Positions 1 through 5,997 are shown, numbered from the stretch's first letter. The stretch: DNA of 5,997 nucleotides from Syntrophaceae bacterium (GCA_919902745.1 CAKKRN010000194.1:6646-12642); one strand, 5' to 3'. Numbers and translations: made by a program. The notes: generated by a model not told the origin, from the letters alone.

Positions 1-32
1 GCCTCCCTTAATGCATCTTCCGATTTAGACAT
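1..32 (-). CDS. 5' end of an unidentified gene running off the left edge
   Basis: Only the start is present: an ATG at 32-30 on the minus strand, followed by open codons reading MSKSEDALREA to the window edge. The start is supported by a strong Shine-Dalgarno, AAAGGAG at 40-46, seven bases upstream of the ATG. Eleven residues are too few to identify a family, so no function is offered. The gene is divergent from the PilZ/HD-GYP operon, with about 700 bases between the two starts. A possible promoter lies at 151-179, and a small inverted repeat sits at 67-79 in its leader. Confidence 0.6.
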   Translation of the reverse strand, partial: MSKSEDALRE

Positions 33-66
33 GGACTATCTCCTTTCTCTCTTCAGTTGTACGTTC

Positions 67-79
67 CCGGAAACTCCGG
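67..79. repeat. Small inverted repeat in the leader of the left-edge gene
   Basis: CCGGA and TCCGG form a perfect 5-bp inverted repeat around a 3-base centre, about 20 bases upstream of the ribosome binding site of the minus-strand gene at the left edge. It could be a small leader hairpin or half of an operator. It is short enough to occur by chance. Confidence 0.2.
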
Positions 80-150
80 TTTGCGCTTCTCCTTCTGAGC
101 GCGAATCCCCTCCCGTGCGCCGCAACCCCCTTCACGATCATCAATGCTTT

Positions 151-179
151 TTTTTAGCAAATTTCGGTTTTGACCTCAA
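151..179 (-). promoter_or_regulatory. Candidate sigma70-type promoter for the left-edge gene
   Basis: Read on the minus strand, TTGAGG (174-179, 4/6 match to the -35 consensus) is followed after exactly 17 bases by TAAAAA (151-156, 4/6 match to the -10). Transcription would begin near 145 and leave a leader of about 110 bases before the ATG at 32. The -10 lies in an A/T run, so the match may be a composition effect. No better candidate was seen between 46 and 350 on this strand. Confidence 0.25.
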
Positions 180-509
180 GCTGAATATGACGGCCGGTGA
201 TTTCGCAAACCATGTTTCGCGATGCATGAGCGATCAGACAGATATGCAGCCGGAGAATATCTTCCACCCCGGGCCGACATCTAAATCAGAATTCGTAACG
301 ACTCAGTGCCGGGAGATCAAATTCAGGATTCCGAATAAAAAGGCGGCTCGCTGAGGATTTTTTAAGACCGGATGGTATGGCAAAAGGCGCTTCCGTTTGA
401 AGAAGTCGGCAGGTTGCGGGTGATCTGCACTGCTTCTATTCTGCATTCGGTTCCTGAGCCGTCAGCGGAATTCTGCGATAAAATGTTTCTTTCTCCACAC
501 ATTTTTTTC

Positions 510-538
510 TTGCAAAGGATTATGTCAGTATGTATGAT
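510..538 (+). promoter_or_regulatory. Candidate sigma70-type promoter of the PilZ/HD-GYP operon
   Basis: TTGCAA (510-515, 4/6 match to -35) and TATGAT (533-538, 5/6 match to -10) are separated by exactly 17 bases. Transcription would start near 545. This gives an untranslated leader of roughly 140 to 190 bases, depending on which start codon of the first gene is used. It is the best-matching promoter on the plus strand upstream of the operon. An inverted repeat at 531-551 overlaps the -10 and the predicted start point, the position expected for a repressor site. Confidence 0.45.
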
Positions 539-551
539 CACTCACCATACA
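531..551. repeat. Operator-like palindrome over the operon -10 region
   Basis: TGTATG (531-536) and CATACA (546-551) form a perfect 6-bp inverted repeat with a 9-base centre, 21 bp overall. This is the usual size of a helix-turn-helix dimer site. It covers the -10 and predicted transcription start of the operon promoter, so binding would be expected to block initiation. The cognate regulator is not in the window. Confidence 0.35.
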
Positions 552-637
552 AGCAGTTACTATCTCTAAAGATATATTAAACTTATTCATAATCACGAGA
601 AGACCAGAGGCGCTATCGACAAAATTATATTTCTCGA

Positions 638-685
638 AATTCAGCCGAACGCGGAAACATCGATAATTCAGCCGAACGCGGAAAC
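638..685 (+). repeat. Two direct copies of a 21-bp sequence, period 27
   Basis: Two identical 21-base copies occupy 638-658 and 665-685. Each begins AATTCAGCCG and ends CGCGGAAAC, and they are separated by ATCGAT. The period of 27 is a multiple of three, and the plus-strand frame of the downstream gene stays open through both copies (each reads IQPNAET). However, no ATG, GTG or TTG precedes them in that frame. Each copy contains the near-palindrome TTCAGCCGAA. They could be paired protein-binding sites in the operon leader, or the edge of a dispersed or mobile repeat. The second copy ends one base before the alternative TTG start at 687. Confidence 0.75.
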
Positions 686-731
686 GTTGCTGCCTCCCTG
701 GTTGTTCCGCCACAACGACCTCATCCGGACA

Positions 732-2696
732 ATGGCGTCCGCAGACTGTATCGACAAAAAGAAACTGACAAACACTCTCAACTATCTGCATTTCAAGGGA
801 GATCATCTCTATGTGCTCCTCAAACATCCCCGGTATGAAGAGGGAATTCTGGTCAAGGCCCATCCCGAACCCTGTCTGGGCGATGAATTGACCTGTCACT
901 GGAGTCAGGCCTATTCCGTTTACAAATTGGAACATTACCATTTACAATATCTGGTGATCTCCGATGACCAGTCCGTTATCCTCGTCCCCGCCCGGATGTT
1001 CGTTACGAACGGCAATGGATTGACCGTTCAACTGCCGGAGCAAAGTTTTGTGATCAGCCAACGACAGGCCCCGCGTTTCCCCTGTCAAGGCGTCAAAGCC
1101 GAACTGTGGCAAAACGGCTTCCAGGCGGAGGGAGTATTAATGGATTTCGGTCCCCATGCCTTTCGCATACGCGTTCAATCCGACCCGCCCTCTTCGTTTC
1201 ACTGGTTTAATATCGATACGCCGGCCACCATCCGCCTGTCTGACGGCAAAGACGTTCTTTATTCGGGTAATTGCAACTGCATGTATCAGAAACAGGACGG
1301 CCGCAGCCGGGAGGTCATTCTAACCCACACACATGATCAGATACAGCGATTCAAGGCCAATGTTTTACGAAATCCCCGCAGGCAGAGCTCTCCCCCCCTC
1401 CATGCCATCTTTGAACATCCTTTTATCAAAAAACAGGTGCAACGCGAAATCTTCGATATCTCCACTACCGGATTCTCCATCTGCGACAAATCCGATGAGG
1501 TTGTCCTGATTCCGGGGATGATCATCCCCGACATGGCCATCACCTATGCCGGGATTCTCAAGATTCGCTGTAAGGCTCAGGTTATTTATCGCAAAGAGGG
1601 AGACGATCAGGTACGTTTCGGTCTCGTGATCCTGGACATGGATTTAAAAAACTACAATAATTTGAATCAGCTACTAAATAACATTCCCGGTGCCGACCAG
1701 GGGGTGACCAACGAGGTTGATCTTGATCAACTCTGGAAGTTATTTTTCGACTCCGATTTCATCTATCCTACAAAATACAAGCAAATCCAAAAATATCGGA
1801 AGACTTTTCAGGAAACCTATCGTAAACTTTATGAGGATGCCTCGGAGATCGCAAAGCATTTTACCTATCAGAAAAATGGGCGTATATATAGCCATATATC
1901 CCTGATCAGGGCTTATCAGCGGACCTGGATGGCGCATCACCATGCCGCCCGGACAGCGGAAGGCAGGCACACGGGCCTTATTGTCCTCAAACAGATGATT
2001 TCCTATTTGTTTGACATGCATCGTTTGCCATCGGCCAATTTGGATTATTACATGTGTTATTACCGTCCGGGAACTAAGTTTACCGACCGAATATATTCCG
2101 GGTTCGCTAAAGAACAGTCCAATCCAAGGGTCTGCTCAGTGGATTTGTTTACATACCTCTCCTATACGACACAAAACGCAACAGCGTCGCTGCCAGAGGG
2201 TTGGTCCCTTAGGGAATGTTCCGCCTCCGATCTGTGGGCATTTGAACAGTTCTATAAACATCACTCCGGTGGCCTGCTATTGAATGTGCTATCGCTGGAT
2301 TATCAATCTGACGAGGAGTCCCTCGAACAAGTCTACGCCAGGTTCGGTTTCATCAGACGGTGGAAGGCCTTTGCATTACATCGTGCTGGTGAACTGAAGG
2401 CCGTGATCATTGCGGAAGAATCAGACGTGGCCATTAATCTATCTGATCTGTTGAACGGATTTAAGGTTCTTGTCATGGACCCTGACATCCAGCCGGAGAT
2501 CATTTTTACTGCTGTTGGAAGCATCGCAAAAAATTATCGGGCGGATTCGCTTCCCTTACTGATTTATCCGTCAGACTATGCCCGAAATAAAGGCCTCTGT
2601 TCTGAAAAACAGTACTTAATGTGGATTCTTGACGCACAGATTGGAAATGAATTTATGGAATACTTGGGACGCAGGTTCCGGATGAATCTTGCTTAG
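732..2696 (+). CDS. Tandem PilZ-domain c-di-GMP receptor with GNAT-like C-terminal half
   Basis: This 654-residue cytoplasmic protein has no signal peptide or membrane helix. Residues about 5-110 resemble the N-terminal module of YcgR-type proteins. A first PilZ-like domain follows, with RQAPR (111-115), but its second motif is degraded to DFGPHA (138-143). A second PilZ domain (about 205-320) has both c-di-GMP signatures: RNPRR (213-217, RxxxR) and DISTTG (242-247, DxSxxG). Residues about 330-654 form a mixed alpha/beta region in two halves, with a conserved-looking HISLIRAYQRTW stretch and HHHAA (402-406). It resembles GNAT/FemAB-type acyltransferases, but I see no clear acetyl-CoA motif, so the catalytic role is inferred. 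Start choice is uncertain: ATG at 732 is used, TTG at 687 would add 15 residues, and neither has a good ribosome binding site. It is the first gene of an operon with the HD-GYP gene 7 bases downstream, so it probably senses c-di-GMP controlled by that neighbour. Confidence 0.85.
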   Translation: MASADCIDKKKLTNTLNYLHFKGDHLYVLLKHPRYEEGILVKAHPEPCLGDELTCHWSQAYSVYKLEHYHLQYLVISDDQSVILVPARMFVTNGNGLTVQLPEQSFVISQRQAPRFPCQGVKAELWQNGFQAEGVLMDFGPHAFRIRVQSDPPSSFHWFNIDTPATIRLSDGKDVLYSGNCNCMYQKQDGRSREVILTHTHDQIQRFKANVLRNPRRQSSPPLHAIFEHPFIKKQVQREIFDISTTGFSICDKSDEVVLIPGMIIPDMAITYAGILKIRCKAQVIYRKEGDDQVRFGLVILDMDLKNYNNLNQLLNNIPGADQGVTNEVDLDQLWKLFFDSDFIYPTKYKQIQKYRKTFQETYRKLYEDASEIAKHFTYQKNGRIYSHISLIRAYQRTWMAHHHAARTAEGRHTGLIVLKQMISYLFDMHRLPSANLDYYMCYYRPGTKFTDRIYSGFAKEQSNPRVCSVDLFTYLSYTTQNATASLPEGWSLRECSASDLWAFEQFYKHHSGGLLLNVLSLDYQSDEESLEQVYARFGFIRRWKAFALHRAGELKAVIIAEESDVAINLSDLLNGFKVLVMDPDIQPEIIFTAVGSIAKNYRADSLPLLIYPSDYARNKGLCSEKQYLMWILDAQIGNEFMEYLGRRFRMNLA

Positions 2697-2703
2697 AGGG
2701 ATC

Positions 2704-5022
2704 ATGGACGATAAACCTTTATACAACAGCCGAGTTATCACTTCCTATGTGGAGTATTTGAAACAAACTCGTCCCGACATCGATATTGAGGCGCTCCTTG
2801 AGGATTCCGGGATTTCGTCCTATGAAGTAGCGGACGAAGGACACTGGTTGACGCAGCGACAGGTCGACCGCTTCCGTAACGTCCTGCTGGAAAGAGCCCA
2901 TGATCCCTCGATCTTTCGAGAGGCCGGGCGCTACATGGCATCGGCCAAATCGCTGAAGGCGATCCGGCAGTTTGTAATGGGTTTCATTACACCTGTCCAA
3001 GCCTATATCATGCTGGGTAAGATCGCCTCTTATCTGAATCGTGGTGTAACGTTCCAAGCAAAAAAGATCAGCGGAAATAAAGTAGAAATATTATCTATAT
3101 GCGCCGATGGCATAAACGAGAAGCCCTATCAGTGTGAGAATCGCATGGGGAGTCTGGAGGCTGTGGCATTACTTTTCACAGGCAAGCTACCCGTACTGAA
3201 GCATCCGGTCTGTATTCATCAAGGCGGACGTCATTGCCAATATATAATCAGTTGGGAAGAACCCACATTTATGAAATGGAGACGGATTCGGAATTATTTG
3301 GCGATCCCTTCCATTTTATCGCTGGTTGTCTGCGGTTTTTTACTTTCCCTGGGACCGCTCTTGGTTTTGGCATCCCTGCTGGCGGTTGTTACCTTCGGCA
3401 TATCTTATTATGCCCAATATATCGAAAAAAAGGATATCTATGCGAAAATAGAACAGCAGGGCGATACCGCCAATCGTCTTCTCGACCAGATCACCATCGG
3501 CTACAACAACGCCCTTCTGGTGCAAGAGATCGGACAGGCCGTATCCAGCATCCTGGATATCGACACCCTGCTGAAGTTTGTAATGGAGACGCTGCAAAAA
3601 AGGCTCGACTTCGACCGGGGCATGATCATGCTCGCCAACCCGGACAGGACAAGGCTTGTTTACATAAGCGGTTACGGATACAGTTCTGAGTTTGAAATGA
3701 TTTTAAAAGAGACGCAATTCCACCTTGACAACCCCAAATCGAAGGGCCCCTTCGTGATCGCCTTTAAACAACAAAAGCCAATTCTAATAGGCGACATCAA
3801 TGATGTGCAAGACGATATCTCCTCGCGGAGTGCGGATTTGGTCGAAACGTTGGGTGTAACTTCATTTATCTGCGTTCCTATCGTCTACGAGGGAAAATCG
3901 GAAGGCATCCTGGCGGTGGATAATTATCGATCCCACAGACCGCACAACCAAAGCGAGGTAAGTCTGTTGATGGGCATTGCTCCCCAGATCGGGGTCAGCA
4001 TCAACAATTCCCGCACTTACAAGAAACTCCAGGAGAGGGAAAAGCGATTCCGGATCCTGGCAGAAAGTGCACCGGATATTATTATCACCCTGGATACGGA
4101 AGGGATGCTGACTTATGTAAATCCGATGTGGGAGAAAATTTTAAGTCATAAACAAGAGGAGGTCGTCGGTAAATACCTTACCGAATTTTTGCAGGAACAG
4201 GACTCAAACCACCTCATTCAGCTATTCAGAAGGGTCAGAGATCATAAAGAAACCCAGATGGATATTTTGCTGACCCTCATGAGCCGTTCCGGGGCCGAAC
4301 ATAACTTCTCCTTCAATTGTGCTCCAAACATCGCTGAAGCTGGCCATGTGGACAGTCTTGTCGGTATTTTCAAAGACGTGACCGACCTGAGACGCTCCGA
4401 AGTCGAATTGAAAAAAAGCTACGAAAAACTCCAGATGGCCTTGTCCGGCACAATCAGCGTCATTTCGCTTATTGTAGAATCCCGCGACCCCTATACCGCC
4501 GGTCACCAACGAAAGGTTGCCGAATTGGCTTCGGCCATTGCCCGTGAGATGGGGCTGCCGGAAGATCGTGTATCAATGATCCATATGGCCGGACTCATCC
4601 ATGACATCGGTAAAATCAAAGTCCCTACAGAAATCCTGAGCATGCCAGGCAAATTGACTACCGGCGAGTTTGCTTTGATCAAGAACCACCCCGAAACGGG
4701 GTACAACATCTTAAATAAGGTCGATTTTCTGGGGCCAATCGCCCAGATTGTGTATCAGCATCATGAGAAAATGGACGGCTCCGGTTATCCGCTGATGATT
4801 TCCGGGGATCAGATCATCCTGGAGGCGCGTATCATTTCCGTAGCCGATGTGGTTGAGGCTATGGCGGGCCACCGCCCCTACCGCCCCGCACTGGGTATAG
4901 AAAAGGCGTTACATGAAATTCGTATCGGCCGGGGTGTCGTCTACGATGCAGAGGTAGCGGATGCCTGCATCTCCTTGTTTTCGACAAACCGCTTTCACTT
5001 CGAAGACGCCGTCACGGATTGA
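2704..5022 (+). CDS. Membrane-anchored sensor HD-GYP phosphodiesterase (V4R-like/TM/GAF/PAS/HD-GYP)
   Basis: This 772-residue protein probably hydrolyses c-di-GMP. Residues 1-185 form an N-terminal sensor whose end (C144, then HPVCIHQGGRHCQY at 167-180) resembles V4R/XylR-N ligand-binding domains. Two adjacent hydrophobic helices (about 198-216 and 217-236) make a membrane hairpin, which would leave both ends in the cytoplasm. Then come a short helical linker, GAF (about 272-436), PAS (about 447-560) and HD-GYP (about 582-765). HD-GYP ligands are intact: H601, HDIGK (H633, D634), H662, HHE (H686, H687) and D715, with DGSGYP at 691-696 and HRPYRPALG at 723-731. The usual D in the DxxDA stretch is E (DVVEAM), a variant I recall from active families. 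The ATG at 2704 is preferred to TTG at 2689: GAGGG at 2696-2700 lies just upstream, although its 3-base spacing is short. Translation is probably coupled to the upstream PilZ gene, whose stop is 7 bases before. Confidence 0.93.
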   Translation: MDDKPLYNSRVITSYVEYLKQTRPDIDIEALLEDSGISSYEVADEGHWLTQRQVDRFRNVLLERAHDPSIFREAGRYMASAKSLKAIRQFVMGFITPVQAYIMLGKIASYLNRGVTFQAKKISGNKVEILSICADGINEKPYQCENRMGSLEAVALLFTGKLPVLKHPVCIHQGGRHCQYIISWEEPTFMKWRRIRNYLAIPSILSLVVCGFLLSLGPLLVLASLLAVVTFGISYYAQYIEKKDIYAKIEQQGDTANRLLDQITIGYNNALLVQEIGQAVSSILDIDTLLKFVMETLQKRLDFDRGMIMLANPDRTRLVYISGYGYSSEFEMILKETQFHLDNPKSKGPFVIAFKQQKPILIGDINDVQDDISSRSADLVETLGVTSFICVPIVYEGKSEGILAVDNYRSHRPHNQSEVSLLMGIAPQIGVSINNSRTYKKLQEREKRFRILAESAPDIIITLDTEGMLTYVNPMWEKILSHKQEEVVGKYLTEFLQEQDSNHLIQLFRRVRDHKETQMDILLTLMSRSGAEHNFSFNCAPNIAEAGHVDSLVGIFKDVTDLRRSEVELKKSYEKLQMALSGTISVISLIVESRDPYTAGHQRKVAELASAIAREMGLPEDRVSMIHMAGLIHDIGKIKVPTEILSMPGKLTTGEFALIKNHPETGYNILNKVDFLGPIAQIVYQHHEKMDGSGYPLMISGDQIILEARIISVADVVEAMAGHRPYRPALGIEKALHEIRIGRGVVYDAEVADACISLFSTNRFHFEDAVTD

Positions 5023-5849
5023 TCCGGGAGAAGGTTCTCGGGTTTTCTCCCTTTGCACATGATCAAGGGGGTGTAGGTAAACCGCCGGGGGTCATGGAAA
5101 TAGTTGCGGAAATCCGTGAGAAACCCCTGGTATCCGCCGGGATATGTCTCGAAAAGATCCGCCAAACGTGGGGCAATCACTTCGATTTTCTTCGTCCAGT
5201 TGTAACTGTCAACATCTCGAATCTCACCGTAAATCACGTGATGGGCCGTGACATTGACCTCGATGTTCTCAAAGCCCAGATCAAAGAGATGGGCATAAAG
5301 TTTGCGGCCGGCATACGCATCGAAATTATAGACCTCTTCCAAACGACGAATGATTTCGGGAACGATCTTCGCCATGGGGAAAGGCAGTTCATAGTGACTG
5401 AGACAATTGTAATCCAGATCCAGCAGATACAGAAAGCCGCCCCGATTGAGGTTGTCCGCAACATTCCGTATAATCTCCCGGTTTTCCCGGCGGTAATATT
5501 CCAGGACGAATCTCACCCATACGGCATCGAATTTACCAAAACCGTTCAAAGGCCTCCGGATATCATGGACGGCGAATTCCATCCCCGCTTTGTCCCCATA
5601 GCGCTTCTTCGCATGGGCAATCCGTTCCGGGGATGCATCCAGCCCCAGGATCGATCCGCCCGGCTGAATCAGGTCGTAGAGGATCGCGGTCGTTTTGCCC
5701 GGGCCACAGCCCAAATCCAGCAGATGCTGACCGGGCTTGATGCCACACCACTCGGCCTGTTTGCGCAAAGCCAAAGGATCCGTTTTCTTTTCAAGGCGAT
5801 CTTTTTCTTCTTCATGTTCCATAAGGTAAAAAAAAGTTTCTTCGACCAA
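4995..5849 (-). CDS. Class I SAM-dependent methyltransferase, substrate unknown
   Basis: This is a 284-residue soluble protein with a Rossmann-type methyltransferase fold. Motif I, LLDLGCGPG, is at 43-51. The acidic ribose-binding residue is D71 in GLDASPE, an HDI at 95-97 sits where motif III's acid usually lies, FDAVWVRFVLEYY is at 107-119 (motif IV region), and GGFLYLLDLD at 137-146 is the next strand. These place it in the UbiE/Methyltransf_11/25-like superfamily, where the motifs do not reveal substrate. The C-terminal third (about 150-265, rich in aromatic residues) is probably the substrate lid. The frame is open up to 5948, but TTG at 5849 is chosen because AAGGAGG lies 5 bases upstream and the candidate promoter falls inside the longer frame. 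An ATG at 5822 (275 residues) is a weaker alternative. It converges on the HD-GYP gene and overlaps its last 28 bases. No functional link to it is visible. Confidence 0.9.
   Translation of the reverse strand: MVEETFFYLMEHEEEKDRLEKKTDPLALRKQAEWCGIKPGQHLLDLGCGPGKTTAILYDLIQPGGSILGLDASPERIAHAKKRYGDKAGMEFAVHDIRRPLNGFGKFDAVWVRFVLEYYRRENREIIRNVADNLNRGGFLYLLDLDYNCLSHYELPFPMAKIVPEIIRRLEEVYNFDAYAGRKLYAHLFDLGFENIEVNVTAHHVIYGEIRDVDSYNWTKKIEVIAPRLADLFETYPGGYQGFLTDFRNYFHDPRRFTYTPLIMCKGRKPENLLPDQSVTASSK
5026..5054 (+). terminator. Weak candidate terminator after the HD-GYP gene
   Basis: GGGAGAA (5026-5032) and TTCTCCC (5045-5051) form a perfect 7-bp stem with a 12-base loop, starting 3 bases after the HD-GYP stop, followed by only TTT. 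The short U-run and long loop make it a poor intrinsic terminator. It lies inside the 3' end of the convergent methyltransferase gene, where no U-run follows in that direction. It is the only stem seen near the operon end. Confidence 0.25.
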
Positions 5850-5854
5850 CGGCG

Positions 5855-5861
5855 CCTCCTT
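5855..5861 (-). promoter_or_regulatory. Strong Shine-Dalgarno that fixes the methyltransferase TTG start
   Basis: AAGGAGG on the minus strand is fully complementary to the 16S rRNA tail core. It lies 5 bases before TTG at 5849-5847. This decides in favour of a 284-residue protein over the 317-residue reading from the TTG at 5948, which lies upstream of the candidate promoter's start point. Confidence 0.75.
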
Positions 5862-5913
5862 CAACTGTGTCCTGCAATCATGAGAACATCGGTCCTGTGT
5901 TGTCTGCGGGATG

Positions 5914-5942
5914 TATCTATTGTGAATACCGGCTATTGTCAA
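5914..5942 (-). promoter_or_regulatory. Candidate promoter of the methyltransferase gene
   Basis: On the minus strand a perfect -35 hexamer TTGACA (5937-5942) is followed after 17 bases by TAGATA (5914-5919), only a 3/6 match to the -10 consensus. Transcription would begin near 5907, giving a leader of about 55 bases to the TTG at 5849. A perfect -35 with a poor -10 often marks a promoter that needs an activator, and it is flanked by repeats at 5917-5950 that could bind one. Confidence 0.4.
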
Positions 5943-5950
5943 ACACAATA
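5917..5950. repeat. Operator-like repeats around the methyltransferase promoter
   Basis: TATTGTG (5918-5924) and CACAATA (5944-5950) are a perfect 7-bp inverted pair with a 19-base centre. CTATTGT also occurs twice in direct orientation, at 5917-5923 and 5933-5939 (period 16). The elements enclose the -35 and reach into the candidate -10, which suggests a regulator binding site. Chance occurrence in A/T-rich promoter DNA cannot be excluded. Confidence 0.35.
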
Positions 5951-5997
5951 TGGATCATCCACCGTCCAATCTGCCATCGCCCCCAATATTGACGGCT

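Larger units (their letters stand above)
47..686. other. Long intergenic region without a convincing gene
   Basis: About 640 bases lie between the two divergent genes. Reading frames of 65 to 107 codons exist on the plus strand (31-354, 372-569). They lack ribosome binding sites and show no recognisable motif, and the first half of 31-354 runs antisense through the leader of the left-edge gene. A minus-strand frame at 362-502 (ATG, 46 residues, beginning MCGERNILSQ) and another of about 40 codons ending near 154 have coding-like codon choice but also lack a Shine-Dalgarno. Plausible codon use on both strands of the same stretch could mean decayed gene or mobile-element remnants. No tRNA, riboswitch, CRISPR or intact insertion sequence was seen. 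The recognisable signals here are listed separately. Confidence 0.5.

Noticed and set aside
141..156. Intrinsic terminator at the T-run on the plus strand
   Set aside because: The run of T has no convincing GC-rich stem immediately upstream, and no plus-strand gene ends there.
31..354. Plus-strand frame of 107 codons
   Set aside because: No ribosome binding site, no recognisable motif, low-complexity Ser/Pro-rich first half, and its start lies antisense to the start codon and Shine-Dalgarno of the better supported minus-strand gene.
372..569. Plus-strand frame of 65 codons
   Set aside because: No Shine-Dalgarno before the ATG, it runs through the candidate operon promoter and palindrome, and the product resembles no known family.
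638..685. CRISPR-like repeat
   Set aside because: Only two copies with a 6-base spacer; a CRISPR array needs several repeats with spacers of about 30 bases, and no cas gene is present.
545..686. c-di-GMP riboswitch in the operon leader
   Set aside because: The leader shows none of the conserved GEMM sequence blocks on inspection, although the gene content made it worth looking for.
525..941. Minus-strand frame of 138 codons
   Set aside because: Mostly antisense to the PilZ-protein gene; the repeated FRVRLN in its product is only the reverse reading of the direct repeat at 638-685.
3234..3689. Plus-strand frame of 151 codons
   Set aside because: Lies entirely inside the HD-GYP gene in another frame, over its membrane and GAF-coding region; no independent start signal.
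5962..5995. Inverted pair CCGTC/GACGG at the right edge
   Set aside because: Only 5-bp arms with a 24-base loop and no U-run; the neighbouring gene that could give it meaning is outside the window.

Overview
The window reads like chromosomal signalling DNA from a free-living Gram-negative bacterium. A deltaproteobacterial (Desulfobacterota, for example a Syntrophus-like anaerobe) source fits the domain mixtures and the roughly balanced base composition. That assignment is an impression from protein style; there is no rRNA or marker gene to prove it.

Layout. At the left edge, the first 11 codons of a minus-strand gene (1-32) run off the window behind a strong ribosome binding site. Next comes a gap of about 700 bases with no gene I can defend. 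It holds a candidate minus-strand promoter (151-179), a candidate plus-strand promoter with an overlapping palindrome (510-551), and a short direct repeat of period 27 (638-685). The centre is a two-gene plus-strand operon. The first gene (732-2696) encodes a protein with two PilZ-like modules, one carrying a complete c-di-GMP-binding signature, joined to a C-terminal half that looks acyltransferase (GNAT)-like. Seven bases after its stop, the second gene (2704-5022) encodes a membrane-anchored sensor with a V4R-like input domain, a two-helix membrane hairpin, GAF, PAS and a complete HD-GYP phosphodiesterase domain. On the right, a minus-strand class I SAM-dependent methyltransferase (4995-5849) converges on the operon and overlaps its last 28 bases. 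It starts at a TTG behind a near-perfect Shine-Dalgarno, with its own candidate promoter and operator-like repeats upstream.

How it may work together. The operon pairs a probable c-di-GMP receptor (PilZ) with a probable c-di-GMP-degrading enzyme (HD-GYP). The simplest reading is a local signalling module: ligand sensing by the HD-GYP protein lowers c-di-GMP, and the PilZ protein reads that level to control its own C-terminal catalytic-looking half. A c-di-GMP-gated acyltransferase would be the most interesting hypothesis here. The methyltransferase is convergent and has no visible functional link to the pair.
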